Below the pieces are notes generated by a model. The model was not told where the DNA came from. It saw only the letters and a program-made list of their open reading frames with translations, and searched no databases. The position numbers were made by a program, and so were the translations under genes. A stretch of DNA of 64,000 bases, taken from NCBI RefSeq assembly GCF_000801105.2, contig NC_079514.1, forward strand, positions 3,038,001-3,102,000, given 5' to 3'. Origin of the DNA: Raphanus sativus (Eukaryota > Streptophyta > Magnoliopsida > Brassicales > Brassicaceae). Shown here piece by piece: positions 1-12,794 of this stretch. Positions within the stretch are counted from its first letter, which is position 1. Each line of letters begins with the position of its first letter.

Positions 1-16
1 CATTATTTAATTTATA

Positions 17-265
17 CTCCCTCCGTTTCAATATAGTTGATGTTTTAGAAGGATAATTTTGTTTCAAATTAGATGAAGTTTTGAGATTTTAAGGTTAACT
101 TTAACTTTATTGGAAACTGTTCAACCAATTAGATTTCACTGTCTTTTTTATTATTCGTTAATTGATTCAAAAATAATATTTTTAAAATATTTTTTTTAGA
201 AAAATCTAGTTTTCTTAATCTTTGTGCAAGAAGGCAAAATATCAAGTATTATGAAACAGAGGGAG
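17..265. mobile_element. Stowaway/Mariner-like MITE (CTCCCTCCGTTTC ends)
   Basis: A 249-bp element starts CTCCCTCCGTTTCA and ends with the imperfect inverse TGAAACAGAGGGAG. It is flanked by TA dinucleotides (15-16 and 266-267), the usual target duplication of Tc1/Mariner-type MITEs. It has no coding capacity. A second member lies at 21218-21463. Confidence 0.75.
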
Positions 266-267
266 TA

Positions 268-3200
268 ACACATATTTAGCTTGAGAGCATCTAAATACTT
301 TATATATTAATCACTGAGGAAAAAGCAAAAGTTAGTGTGGATCACAAGCCAACCTAAGAGTAGCTCTAACAGCAGGATCTTAAGAAGTTTTTACATTAAA
401 GAAAAAATGAAAATAAATTAAATTGGAGAGCGAATAGCTGTGTTACAAAAAAAGAGGAGAGAGAATAGCAAAAGGTTCTAGCTGCAGAATTTTAAGAACA
501 TGATGAGAACTCTAAATGATACATGTAGGTGTAATAATGTTTCAAATGGTTTTACAAATTAAAGTATAACTAAAGCAGTATAATAATATTATCTTTTTTT
601 AGAACCTTGGAGAGGTTATAACCGATGTTGCCCTATGTATTACCTGCAACCTCCCTAATTGTTTGGTCAGAGTTAGGTAATGATTATTTAAACTTTAAGA
701 AAAAAATACTCTCATGTAAAGGATATCTAGACACAAAAAAAAATTGGAAATTTATATGAGAAATATTCTGTGTATTATATATACACCTTTTTTTTTCTTC
801 CACTCATTTGGTTTGCTCGTTGATCAGGCGATGGGATACGAGAATAGTATGCATTTTGAACTGATGTTAAAACTTAAAAGTGTACAGAGTTGATTCTTTT
901 CAACTTTGCATCATGAAAATCACTTTTTAGTTTTTATGTTTTCATCTTGCTTTTCAACTGCTTTTGGCTCTGAACGGGAAAAAAAATCGCACGATGTGGA
1001 TCTATCTAACAAATTCATGTCCGTATTTTAATGCTATTTATATTTTCAAAAAGTTTACAGTGATGAATTTATAATTAATTATTAATAGTTATTTTTCAAA
1101 AGAAATGATTTCTCTTATTCATTTGGTCCACAATATATTCATATATTTTTCTGGTGAATCACTAATAACAAACGTGTATTAAATTTCGTTGTTATTTTTG
1201 CCCGCAAAATGATACTTCTTTTATTTATTTTTACATTTGGATTATTGTGTGAATGACAATTATTGTGTGAGTGAATCCTTTGCGCAAATGATCTGCTTAT
1301 GTAACGCTTCCTATTTAAAACCTGTGGACTTGTAAATAAATCAAATTTAACATGTAATTTGACTGACATGTATCCATTACGTGTCTCAATTTCTGCAATT
1401 CAGGATATTTTAAATTTATTAAGTACGCTATATTGTGAAAGCCCATTTAGTCTAATGGTTTAACTAAAGGTTATTAATACTTCTATAGATAATGGATTAA
1501 CCCTGTAAAAATGCAAATTATGTAGATTATAGAAAAAGAGAGTTACAATAGGATTTTAGCATGGTACAAGGTGTATCACTGAACATGAATTTCAAAGAGC
1601 GGCTTAGAATGATATAGTCAGACGTATATACTCATATGATAGTAAAATTGTCGGCTGTAGAATCATCTATACAATATTTCTCAGCATTATAATACTATAA
1701 TTAATCAGACGTTAAAAAAACTCATTATATTAGTCACGGTAGCCCACTACTTTATTATTTTGTCGGGTAGACCATACTAAAATACATCGTGTTTTTGAAA
1801 AAAATAGAGAAAAAAACCAAACAACTATGCTTTTGTCCCCTTAGAATAAAAACCAAAATCATTGTCTATATAATATAAACAATAATGATTATCCAGTTTA
1901 CAATTATTAAGAAAAGTAATATAATTTACATTTTAATTTTACTTTTGTTATCTAAGAAGTAAAAAAAAATCAGAAGTAAAAAAAATCTGAAGTAAAAGTT
2001 CAGAACCTATCGACTCCGACTCTTCTTTCTCTCCATTGAAGAGGCGATTAGGTTTCGCCGTCGACACCTTCTTTCTCCGTCCTATCTTTGTTCGTCGAAG
2101 ACATTTAACTCATCGTCACATCTCTCCTTCGTCCTCCTTCTTTCGTATCTCCTTTTTAAACACCACCAATTAGAATAATTTTATACTCTCCGCCGGCTAC
2201 AATTGGAGTTTTTTAAGCTTGGATAAGCTTCTTGTCTTCGGTTGATAAAGTACGATTAGCATCACGTTGTTCTTCGTTTGCTCTTACTTCATCTTGGTTC
2301 CCAAAACTTGGAGGTTAGGGTTCCGAAATCCCCTTTGTGACTTTTTTTGTTGGTAATTTGTTTATTTGCATGTACTATGAAGATTCATAGATTGAATTGT
2401 TAAAAAAACAAATCAATTCACGTTTATGGTTTTGATTGTAGTTTTGGTTTGAGTTGATTGTGAGTTTTATGTGCTATTTAAAATATATAACAGTTTGATT
2501 GTGAGATTGAGTTATATTTGACTGGAACTTGATTCATGTTTATGTGTTTGAAATTAGACAATGATATGTAAAGACAATCACTGTATAAACTAGAGAAGGA
2601 AGAAGCTTTCCAAACTTTCAATGTGTTTCTTTTAACGTTTGTTACAATGATTAAATTGCATATATAGCACTCTTACAACCTTATCCTTTCAGTCAAACGT
2701 CAGCACATAACAGCCTGTGAACCTAGACAGCTAAACCTATTCTTTAGAGCTGGCGCAACCGTCGTACGGGGAACACACTTGCGTGACTTCACTAGCCGTT
2801 GAGCTTTGTCTTCTTCCTTAACTTGAAACAGGGTTTTGGACTAAACTGAGCTCGTTTGGGCTTCGACTGCAGGCCCATCAGACTGATTCAACATCAATGA
2901 CCTTTTTAGTTTTGTTTTTTGCTTTTCTTTCTAAGTTATTTTCCTGATTCTGATTAAAAAATATTAATATGTTAGATTAAAAGAAAATTTATGTAAGAAA
3001 AACAAGCATATTAATTGATGTAACATATAGATGTATATGAATATATATTTCAGTCAGTTATTTTTTATATGAAAATATGTAAATATTATTCAAATAAAAC
3101 TTTATATAATTATTTAATATATTATGATATTTTTTTTTTAGTTTCGTATTAGACCTCTAAAATCTAAGGACCGGCACTGCTTTTAAATATCAATCTTATA

Positions 3201-4005
3201 TCCAAGATTCAATACTATATACAAAATATAATATATAACACAAATTTTCAAAAAACATTATTAAAAAAATTTCCACCTTATCAACTAGTGCTATATTATT
3301 TGAAAGCGAAACCTTGGCTAAAAACATAAGATTGTCGAAAAGTTAATCTTGGCTGACTAAAAAGATCTTGGTCATGACAAGGAAAATATTAATAATTAAC
3401 CAAGTAAGGACGGTCAGTGATTTTGAGGGAGTTTTAGCCTCAATATGTATCCGGGTTCGAGTTTCGATGGTCACTAGAGGTAAAATTTAAAATCTGGGTT
3501 CTCTCATTATCTGGTGATCGAGGTATACTTCGACTGATAACGTAGTAATCCGACCGATAACGTAGGTTGACACAGAAACTCGCTGCTAATCTAGAACTAC
3601 CTCGGTGGGTATCAGGATACACCGAATTATTCAAATTTTTTTTAATAATTTACTAGTCTAAAATGGAGATCAACTGATATAATGTACGAAGTGTAATATG
3701 TATCATTTGCTTATGTTTTATTTACTAAAAACTGTGACTGAATTTGATTAATTTCATATGATGGCATTTCCCTCTTCTTGCATTAAACAATTAAGCCATT
3801 TTGACACATTTTTCTGCCTAGGTAATTTTAAAACCTTTTATAAATTAGTCTCTCAATGCAATTTGGGTGTGAGTGTGTATGACGTCTGAAGACGTTTAGA
3901 TAGTTTTGTGTGTCGAAGAAATTGAGATAATGATTGGTTGCTTGTGATTTGTGGGTCTCCACTTCGTTGACTGGTTCCAACAAATTTCTTTACCAAATTT
4001 AACTT
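268..4005. other. Gene-free repeat-derived intergenic stretch
   Basis: No gene is supported here. About 1980-2340 is a pyrimidine-rich, less AT-biased block resembling a plant 5' UTR and first intron, but no coding exon follows. About 2690-2890 contains a short minus-strand translatable stretch with stops, probably a decayed transposon or gene piece. A SINE-like B box lies near 3452. Short ORFs at 1139-1369 and 3440-3634 look like chance. Confidence 0.5.
3425..3645 (+). repeat. Possible tRNA-related SINE remnant
   Basis: A run at 3451-3462 (GGGTTCGAGTTT) matches the RNA polymerase III B-box pattern of tRNA-derived SINEs. About 180 bp of moderately GC-rich sequence follows and ends in a T-run (3638-3645). 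I see no convincing A box and no clean target duplication, so this is a weak call. Confidence 0.3.
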
Positions 4006-4011
4006 CACGTG
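4006..4011. promoter_or_regulatory. G-box (CACGTG) upstream of the first FAS1 gene
   Basis: A palindromic CACGTG lies 126 bp before the start codon at 4137. G-boxes bind bZIP and bHLH factors in plants. One hexamer is weak evidence, but it sits in the proximal promoter. Confidence 0.3.
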
Positions 4012-4136
4012 TTGTGGCTTTGTTATGTTCAAAATGGCATGAAATACGAGTGGGATGTTAAAATCTCTTTATTAAGTAACCCTCTCCACGAAAGAAAAAA
4101 AATCAAGAACCAATTTCTCTCTTCTTTGTTGAAAGA

Positions 4137-4745
4137 ATGAAAAAATCATATATCATCTTTCTAATTTTCACAGTCACTCTCTCTCTCGCACTAGCTGATG
4201 AAGTTGGCAACCGGACGGCGGAAAGCATTGCGGAGGAGATAATCTCATCTCTATCTCAGGCGAAATTTGAAGACTGGTCTGCAGCTTTTATCTCCACTGA
4301 TGATAAGATCCGCGGGGGTGTTTTACCGGCGACGCTCTTCATTCCCGTTGCCGCGACTGATGAACACCTTGGGGACCGAAACGTAGCTGCATATCATGTC
4401 GTGCCGGAAAAGATGGAGTTTGCTGATTTGCTTGCCAAGGAAGATAAAACAAGAATTATTACCCTTCTTGCAGGGTGTTCGATTCTTGTTGGCAACACAA
4501 CTGAAGGTGGCTTAACTCTCGACGGTGTCAGCGTGACGGAGCCAGACGTATTCGTAGACGAATTCATTGCCATCCACCGTATCAGGCTTCCCCTCGATTT
4601 CAACAGATACGGCCGCATGGTAGACTTTAATAAGCCTAAGCCTAAAAAAGAGGTGATATCTAGATTGGAAATAGAAATATTCGCTGTTGTGATAGCCTCG
4701 TCGCTGGCTGGCATCGTCCATTGCCTCGTGTCTTCCCGCAGATAG
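4137..4745 (+). CDS. Secreted single-domain fasciclin (FAS1) protein, 202 aa
   Basis: Single-exon gene for a short fasciclin-like protein. Residues 1-20 form a signal peptide (KK then a hydrophobic run ending LALADE). One FAS1 domain covers about residues 27-160. It has the H1-like motif TLFIP and the H2-region YH pair (AAYHVV) associated with fasciclin adhesion surfaces, and ends with DGV..TEPDVFVDEF.AIHRI..PLDF..YG. Residues 175-198 form a hydrophobic C-terminal segment followed by SSRR, so it is a membrane tail or a poor GPI signal. The protein is much shorter than typical FLAs and has no clear Pro/Ala/Ser arabinogalactan region. The start is the first ATG after a UTR-like purine-rich leader and opens directly into the signal peptide. 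Two paralogues lie at 16791 and 61360. It probably acts at the cell surface; the specific role is unknown. Confidence 0.88.
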   Translation: MKKSYIIFLIFTVTLSLALADEVGNRTAESIAEEIISSLSQAKFEDWSAAFISTDDKIRGGVLPATLFIPVAATDEHLGDRNVAAYHVVPEKMEFADLLAKEDKTRIITLLAGCSILVGNTTEGGLTLDGVSVTEPDVFVDEFIAIHRIRLPLDFNRYGRMVDFNKPKPKKEVISRLEIEIFAVVIASSLAGIVHCLVSSRR

Positions 4746-5902
4746 GTTATTTCCTTATGGTTTATGGTCTTAAGTTTCCTCTGAATAATTTGGATAATAT
4801 GTAGTATTTGAACTGGTTTCTTGGAACTTTGAAATATCAAGTTCCTTTTTATTGTGTCCTTTGAATACGTTCATATATTTTAAATTAGTGTTCCCTATTA
4901 CGGTTCAAGTAAATACGAGGTAGTACTTATAAAACAAAGTGAAATGAAATTGAGAACCAATGGCTTGGATTATGAAGTAGTAAGCAAAGGAGAGCTTTTG
5001 ACATTTCATGAATGGTTGTAAGAAATATAGGCACTATAACCTTTTTTATCTGATTCTTTTTCTCATCAAACAATGTTAACTTCTATTTAACAAAAGATCA
5101 CTGTAACCCATAAGAAGCTAAATATTGTTTGAATTTCTGAGCCTTAATTAGACCTCTTTTTGTCATGTTACAAAATCATAACTAGACGCTCTTCTCTACT
5201 GAGAGACTAGAGCCAATTCAGACTTGTCTCTAGAAGCTCCCACGACAATGGATATATGCTCAACTTGTGATTCGTGTGTCAACTTGAAAATAATTTAGCA
5301 CTGTAATAAGCAACTGAAGGGAGCAACTATGGATCAATAAAGCAGAATGGAAAATGAATATACACCAGTTCACCTTATGAACATTTTAGAATGTCATTAA
5401 AGTTCATCATCCTTGATATAGAGTAGAGCTGTAGAGGAATATGATCCAAGAACTTTTAAACACAATCTCACAAGTCTCTGAGTTTGCATCCAAATAATCT
5501 TTTAAACATCTTTAATGCTTCATATACATTTCTTCCCAAGACCAAGCTGATGGAAAGTTTTAGATGGGTCGGTACAAAAATCGAATACTGCAGGAACCAT
5601 ACTGACTGAGCTTTTGTGAGCAACGAAGGCGTAATCGATAAAAAAAAATTGCTTAAACCCCTATAAACCAAAATAATGTTGAAGTTGATAAGGAACACCA
5701 CACGTCATTGAAGAAACGAAATCAGTTTTGAGCGAGATCAACATTTTTGTAAGATCCATCGGCTGGTACGGAAACATCTAGAACCGTAGATCGGTGAGCA
5801 TCAGAAATCAGTTTTAAACGAATTATACTAAACTGAGTGGCCAACGTGTCATTGTTTGTCGTGCTGATGTGGCAGAAACGGTCCACGTTTGTTGAATTTA
5901 GG
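4746..5902. other. 3' flank and gene-free spacer
   Basis: AT-rich sequence follows the FAS1 stop codon and probably contains its 3' UTR and poly(A) site. The minus ORF at 5468-5701 shows no domain or codon signature that I recognise. No RNA gene was seen. Confidence 0.45.
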
Positions 5903-6204
5903 AAGGGTTAGTGGGAGACTAATTTATAAAGATTTGAAGAATTTTAAGATTCTATTGTTATTTGTAATATGATTCTTAAAGTTCTAAAAAGTCTTTTATT
6001 ATTGGTGTGGTGATTTTATAATTCCATATAAATCTTTTGTTATTGGGGTAATGATTTTGTAAATCAATTTAAAATCATTTGTTATTCAAAAAGTTGAGTA
6101 TTTTAAGATTTTGTAAATCTACTAAACTATAGTGTTATTGGCACAATGATTTTTTACATTTTAACTCATTAATCATGATTCTTAAAATACTAGAGATAAC
6201 CCTT
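5903..6204. mobile_element. Candidate MITE with AAGGGTTA termini
   Basis: A 302-bp non-coding AT-rich interval is bounded by AAGGGTTA (5903-5910) and its exact inverse TAACCCTT (6197-6204). The interior contains degenerate repeats of an ATTTGTTATT/GATTTT word. The target duplication is not clear, so the superfamily is uncertain. Confidence 0.45.
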
Positions 6205-6376
6205 GTATTCTCAAAGTTGGGATAACAAAACCAACATCTCTTTATCAAATGAGCATATATGACAAGTGAGAGACATTGTTTTTTCAGTTTCACTTTTACA
6301 AAGCATACGTGAAGAAATTATTTTTTTCAGTTACCCAGAAGTGGTTTGAGTAATATTTCTTATATATTAATTAATA

Positions 6377-7115
6377 CTAGATCTTGATCCGTGCGACTGT
6401 ATTGGTATTAATTTTCTGTTTTAGTTTTTATTTATTTATACTAAATGATGAATTTATAATATTTGATCGTTTTACATTGACTACGTTAGGGATGCGTATT
6501 TGGATACCCACTGATTCAGTTAAAATCTATTTGGGTTTGAGATTCCCGAGTTTAAAAATTTCAGCAACATTCAAATATTTATAAATTTTGGTTTCGGTTT
6601 GATTCGAGTATTTGCGGGTTCGGATTCAGATAACCCATTTGAATTATTTTAAAATTTTCAAAATTTATATATACTTTAAATTTCTCAAAACATATAAATT
6701 TGAGTAATGTAAGCCAAAATATCTAAATTAAAAAATAAAAAACATGTTGAACTTCAATATTTGGATGGAGAATAAATATATAATTTAAATATTTTTGCTG
6801 TTTGATTATTGGTTATCTACTTTATATGTTTATTTTGACTATTTTTCATATTTTCAAATAGTTCAGACAACTTTAAGTTGACAAAAAAGACAACTTTAAA
6901 ATATCATTAATTGTTGAAGAATAAAAAACAAAATACATTAATCTAATTAAAAAGACAAACATTAAAATAGTAAAGAAAAAAAATACATTAATCTAACTGA
7001 AAAAGACAATCAGTAAAATAGAAAATTCAATTTAATTCTCAGTGGCATGCAATGGTAAATAATACTGAAAACTAAGGGGTATTCTATATGTGTACTTCTG
7101 TTTTACTAAGATAGA
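6377..7115 (-). mobile_element. Non-autonomous Helitron, 739 bp
   Basis: Read on the minus strand, the element begins TCTATCTTAGTAAAACAG after an A and ends ...GATCAAGATCTAG before a T. That gives the 5' TC, the 3' CTRR (CTAG) and the A/T host insertion expected of Helitrons. The start resembles that of the Helitron at 45867-46552. No Rep/helicase coding remains. The interior holds a block of GGTTTGGATTCGGATA-like words that recurs elsewhere in this window. Confidence 0.72.
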
Positions 7116-9740
7116 TGTATTTTAACTTGTGTTGTGATATTTTGGCCCCAGAATTTTGTTTTTCTATGTTTTTTTTTTTGTAAAGAAACTATGTTTCATA
7201 GAAAAACTATGAAAGAAAGACATTCCACAGTCACACAATAGCTGATCAAAATGATAAATCCACATACATAAATTCAAAATCAAAGTTGGTATTAATTTGC
7301 AGAAAAATTCAAATAACAAAACCAAACGTAACTTCAAAGCAGCACAAATCACAACCAAACCAATTGAATACATAATATTATGATAAAAAGATTAAAAACA
7401 GAGAAAGAGATCATAAAAAAGAGAGATTTGTATTACCTGCAAACTCTAAAAGATGGGTGGAAAGCACACAATAATTGACGACCATAGACTTACCTTATTC
7501 TGAATATATTATATGGAAAATATATAAATTGTGGTAACCAGAAGTTAATATGAATCTCAATAATTCATCGACAATCAAGACAAAAAGTATACGGATTTTA
7601 TAAATACGAGAAGACATATTGTTAGAATCAGTGAAAATCTTTACAAAAGTTAAATTCCATAGACTTCTGAAATCAACGTGAATTAGTTTCCCACTAACAC
7701 CCCCTTAGTCTTACGGTGAGATTGGTTTGTATTAAACCCAATTCTAAGTACCTACTTGGACTTTAGTTAGGTTAATAAATGCGATGTTACTTCTCGTTTA
7801 CTATTTACTAGTTTCTTTTATTTAAATTTGTTTCTATTTTTTGTTAGACGATTCTCTAATTGGATCCTAGGAATGTATTCAAAATTACCCCTCACAAACA
7901 GAGGAGTTTGCTAGCTGGCACAAAGCTGGTTTTTTTTTTTACGCTGGATTTTATTATTAAGTCTTTAAGGCAAATTGTTCTAAACAATGAGAACTATCAA
8001 AACAAAAGTAAAAAAAGAATACATCAGTAGGAATCCAAAGTAAAATAACACACATTTTGCGTATGGATGACTAAAGATTTTCACATAAAAAACTCTATAT
8101 TTACTTTTGGAATAGCTGAATCTCAAGGGAGACTATCTTCGTATTGATCCAAAACCACCACGCTTCAGACTGAATTGAGAACGATTGTCACTCTCTTTTT
8201 AATACTCCAGTAGGAGTCACTGAGATAAGACAACTCTTTATATTGTTCTATTGCTGATAATAGAGTCAAAGAGATTACCGTTCCATAGAATTTGATACTG
8301 CTTTTTGAAGTAACCATAATTTGCAGCAAAAACTCCATCACCATCACATGAGAAACCATCAACGATTGAAGCCGGTAAGACCCGTAGCCACCATCCGCAG
8401 TAGATCTGTCAATTACTTTTTCTAAACGGTTCAATTGAACCGAAATCTTTGTTTTTCAAATTCTATTGGAAAAAACATACAAAAGAACAATAAAAAACTT
8501 TGCCAGATTTAAAATAAATTGGCAATCGAATAAACTAATTAACCAGAAGTAAATCAGATCAAAGAAAGAGAAACAGAACGAATCAAACAAGCCGATGACA
8601 GAGCTGTTGAAACCTCCTGCCATCGGTTTGAAACTATTAAAAAATCTCTTTTTTTCTCTCTTGACGGCTAGTCCTCGGCACAAAGCTGATTTTGCCGTAA
8701 AATTTCGATGTCTTTTTTCGGTCAAAGAATTTACAGTAAAATTCGATGTCTTAAATGAGTCTCTTGACAGTTTTAATTAAAATTACAGTAATTTTTACAA
8801 TACATACAAAATTATATAAAACTAAATTAGAATCACAATCATCTACATAATTCACCCAAAAATCATAGAAAATTCATTAAAAATGATGTCACTTTGAATC
8901 TTCTTAAATAGTACATTGAATACAACCTACTAATTTCTTCTAAAATGTTTTAATAATAATTATAGTTCAAACTGTAGGGTTTATTGCAATTATATAGTAT
9001 TTTGAACTAGAAATAATAATAAGCTTCACTCGGAAACAGAGTTGTTGCTGGGGTCAAAGAAAAACAGAGGTGTTGCTCTTGCGTTAGTCGATCTTCGGCT
9101 GAGTTAAAGATAAATTAATTGTAGTACTATTAGTTAAATACACCGATATAGCTAAATAATAATAAAAATAATATGGTAAATTATAAATAAATATATTTTA
9201 ACGGGTTAAATTGTTTCATATCAACTTTTGTGTTATGATTTTTTTTTTATGTTATGATCTTTGATATACAATACTGAACAAAAAAAGCTTAGAACGAAAA
9301 GAAAAATTAGAAGTAAATTTATTTACATGGAAATTAGTATATTTCTTAGTTGTCCTCAACGAAGGATCGAGTCTTCACCTGTCCTACTTGCACTGTTTTC
9401 ATATTTTTATCCTATTTCTGCTTTTTTTGCCCCCATTCAGAATTTTTCCTAGATTCGCACTAAGCACAGTAACTGAAAAGAATCTCCTAATATTTTGGTG
9501 AATTTAAGGTTAGTTTAAACACAATAACACTTATCATGCATGAGAAATAGCAAGATTACTGCATACCATATGTTTATAAACTCAAATAAAGATGTTACAT
9601 GACGGATCTAGCAACATTTTTTTGCCAAAATCAGTTGAGTAACATATAAAAACGTGCGATTTTTTTTTTGGGTCTAAATGTTAAGAGAAAACGTACGATC
9701 TTATAAGACCATCTTGATTCAAAGGCTCATTAAACGAACT
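7116..9740. other. Gene-free AT-rich stretch
   Basis: No gene is supported. Minus ORFs at 7164-7373, 8165-8434 and 8456-8725 and plus ORFs at 8595-8780 and 9261-9452 have low-complexity, Phe/Leu/Ser-rich compositions typical of chance ORFs in AT-rich DNA. At 8680-8760 the words 'gtaaaattcgatgtctt' and 'gtaaaatttcgatgtctt' are repeated about 50 bp apart. Confidence 0.45.
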
Positions 9741-10487
9741 CTAGTTGGTTAATAATGTGTATTCGTCCACTCCTTCTGTAACTTCCAAGTCCTCATCCAT
9801 CATTAGCTCGTCGGAAGGATTCCAATTTTGTGGACGTCGAGAGACCCCCAATTTATCAAAGTCCAGCTCGGGAATTAAGATTAAATTGAGTTCCATTCTG
9901 GTAGCTATTTCTTCCTCAGCAAGCTCTTCACGTTTGGCTTTGTAATCCTTGATTTCGCCGTCGATAATCTCATCCAACAGCTCGACGCTAGCCGTTGTCT
10001 GCGCCAGCCTATCCTGAACCTCAGCAGCAGCATCTCTGGCCTTGAGATGTGCTTCGACTTGTGAAATAATCCCTTTATATTTGGCTTCCACTTCCACCCG
10101 CGCATCTCCGACAGCTCTCTGGATGTCCTCATGGCAAGACTTGGCCAGTGCTTGGTACTTGGCCTCGGTTTCAGCGATACCGAGCTTTGTCGACATGTCA
10201 TGGACAATGAAACGTTTAGAAGCTCGACAGTTTCCCAGCGCCTCGTTGACTTTTTTCAAAGCTTCAGCATTCTCTTGTTCAGTGGCCTGGTTCTTCTTCA
10301 GCTGTGCGGATAGCAAAGAAACAAGCATTTTGCACTCACTCAGCTCATTATGTTGTGACGTCGCTACAGAGTGGGGATGTTTGGTGTTGCAATTCTTAGT
10401 GTTGTAGCGATAGTCACTGTTGTGCTTTGATTTCTTTCTAAATCTTGAAACTGCAGATTGACTCTGTTTTTTCTCAAGAACCATCAT
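9741..10487 (-). CDS. Coiled-coil protein of unknown function, 248 aa (possibly TE-derived)
   Basis: This uninterrupted 248-codon ORF has protein-like composition and a base content clearly less AT-rich than its flanks. Residues 1-45 are basic and polar. About residues 50-210 are rich in Glu, Lys, Ala, Gln and Leu with heptad-like spacing, suggesting a long coiled coil. The last 40 residues are acidic and end in YTLLTN. I see no catalytic motif, signal peptide or membrane segment. Similar Ala/Glu/Lys coiled-coil tails occur in Brassicaceae proteins encoded by retroelements or transposon-associated genes, and that is my best guess, unverified. It could instead be a 3' exon of a larger decayed gene. 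It ends 360 bp from a Helitron terminus (10850). Confidence 0.5.
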   Translation of the reverse strand: MMVLEKKQSQSAVSRFRKKSKHNSDYRYNTKNCNTKHPHSVATSQHNELSECKMLVSLLSAQLKKNQATEQENAEALKKVNEALGNCRASKRFIVHDMSTKLGIAETEAKYQALAKSCHEDIQRAVGDARVEVEAKYKGIISQVEAHLKARDAAAEVQDRLAQTTASVELLDEIIDGEIKDYKAKREELAEEEIATRMELNLILIPELDFDKLGVSRRPQNWNPSDELMMDEDLEVTEGVDEYTLLTN

Positions 10488-10849
10488 CTTTTTTTCTCTT
10501 TTGTAAAGACTAAAGAATACTCTTTATTTTTTGAAATGCTTTTCAAATCAGATCGATTTCAGCTTTATATATTTTTTAGAAAAGAAAGCTATCTTTGTTA
10601 ATTGGTCAACCAAACTATCACCTAATAAAAAATAGGAAACGTAAGTTTTGTGATAATAGCTTGACGAAAGTCCACAGGTCGATTGAATCTTAAAAAGAAT
10701 ATTTTCACAGTTATTTTTCTTGTCATATCCTTTATTTTTAACAAGTACGGGATACACTTTGGTGGTTCTATTTTCAAAATAATGTTCTTTGCTGTTGTTT
10801 AACAAGGAGCATTAGCACAATAGTTTTTTTTAGTAGAAAACACTAATAA

Positions 10850-12383
10850 CTAGGTGATTTTCCCGTGCTCATGCACGGGTATAAATACTTATAAAATAAA
10901 TATATTATAATAATTTATTTACATTATTATAATTTATTAATTTTAAAAATTTTAACTATTTTGTTATTTATATTATAATCAATATGCATGGTTTATTTTA
11001 TGTAACATTATGTTATTTTAATTAAATGTATAATTTTGGATATATAATATCTCTATTGTTTGGTTATTATTTGGATATATCATATAACATTTACTGTTTC
11101 AATTCAATTAAGATATTTTTGTAATACAAATTAAAATTTTGATTTTTTAAAAAATTTTCATGTAGTTTGATTCTTATCTTAGATTTTTATATATATATAT
11201 ATATATATATTTAATAAGATTATGTATAATTTAATGTATATGTTGTTTTGATAATTAAATAGTAAAAATAAACTGAAAGTGTCGATCAATTCAAAGTTAC
11301 ATAAATAAATATAACAATGATACTTAATTGCAATAGTTGGTCAATATATTTATAAAATTATTTGAGAATTTCATATTTATTTAGTAATATGTTGAGTCGT
11401 TCTATAATTTATATATATAAAAATATCACTATAAGTGAAAATATATTATTTTTTGTTTACTGTTTGACTTTTTGTAAAAAAAATTGGATTGTTTTAATTA
11501 CTCATTTATTGGTATTTCGAGTTACATATGAATCAAATTCAAGTATAATTATTTCTAATCTATTTCAACCAAATCATATTAATTGTATTCATTGCATTTG
11601 TTTGGTTTTCATCTTAGATGTGTATATATTTATAAATTTCTAGTTGTAAATAGCTCCAAGAAAATGTTAATTTTATAGGACTTAGTAATTTAATATATGT
11701 TAATTTTCAAAAATAAAATTAACAAAATAAAGTAATTATATGTACAAAATTTCATAAAAACATAAATGATACATTCTAAAAAGAAAGATTAATTATTTAC
11801 TATCATATCAAGATTATTTTCTAAAGTTTTCCTTTTTCATAAAATCACATTATATTTAAAATATTTTCGTTTTAAGTTTTATAAATATTCACTTTATCAT
11901 ATATGTTATTTGAAGATTATAAAAGGGAACATAAAAAGAAGATTACATTAAATTTTGTTCACTAAAGATATCTTAATATCATTATTTATGTTATTTAAAT
12001 TATTTTTTAATAATTTGAGATATAGATTGATTTAGATAAAATGCTTCATACTTTTAAAATATATATTATGTTGTTTAAGGTTATGTTTTAAAAGGGGAAT
12101 TTTTTCTTTTCATTTAAAATCAAGATTATTTTGTAAAATTTCCTTATTATGAATTATACTATATATTTTTCGTTTTTAAAATTAAAATTTTTCTTTTATA
12201 TAAGTTATTTGAAAAAAAAGTAAAAGGAAACCCTAAATAAAAAAGGAAAAATAAGATAAAATAAATATTTAATAATAATTAGATATATTTGATTCATTAA
12301 GGGTATCATTGTAATCAACCACCGTGAGAGTTAACGTGAGCGCGACACGTAAGAAACTGACTTCTCAAATAATATTATACAGA
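10850..12383 (-). mobile_element. Non-autonomous Helitron, 1534 bp
   Basis: Read on the minus strand, the element starts TCTGTATAATATTATTTGAG after an A. It ends with a GC-rich hairpin (CCCGTGCATGAGCACGGG, 10861-10878), then AAAATCACCTAG before a T. The 3' hairpin plus CTAG and the A/T insertion are diagnostic of Helitrons. The interior is extremely AT-rich and non-coding, with a (TA)n run near 11190-11210. Confidence 0.8.
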
Positions 12384-12794
12384 TTAACACAGCCTAATAT
12401 ACACACATAGTTTGGGGCCCGATCATTTAAATCATTTGCTTTAACCTAGTAAAATTGTCATAATTATTCTTTTTAGTTCTTGATAATAATGTAGAAGAAT
12501 CATGTTGTTTTATTTTATTGTTGGTTGTATTTATTCTGTTCATCTGGAATAAAATGAATACAATTATGTTTTGGGGTTTAGGTTACATGGGTAAATATCT
12601 TAAGTTTTAATATTATTCAGTTAACTTAAATAAATAAAGACATTAGGTTTTTGGTTTGATTCAGTTCAAAATGAACCATTTGTGTTCTTAAACTAACCGA
12701 ATACAAGTTAGGACATATATATATTTGTTTGGTTTCAAGTTAGTTTGATTTGGTTTGGTTCTCATCCCTATTAAAAGTTAAAACATGTTAATAT

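Noticed and set aside
1980..2340. Possible gene start (UTR-like CT-rich block)
   Set aside because: No coding exon with splice sites follows within several kilobases.
4394..4840. 148-codon minus ORF across the first FAS1 gene
   Set aside because: Antisense shadow; the plus frame has a signal peptide and the FAS1 motifs.
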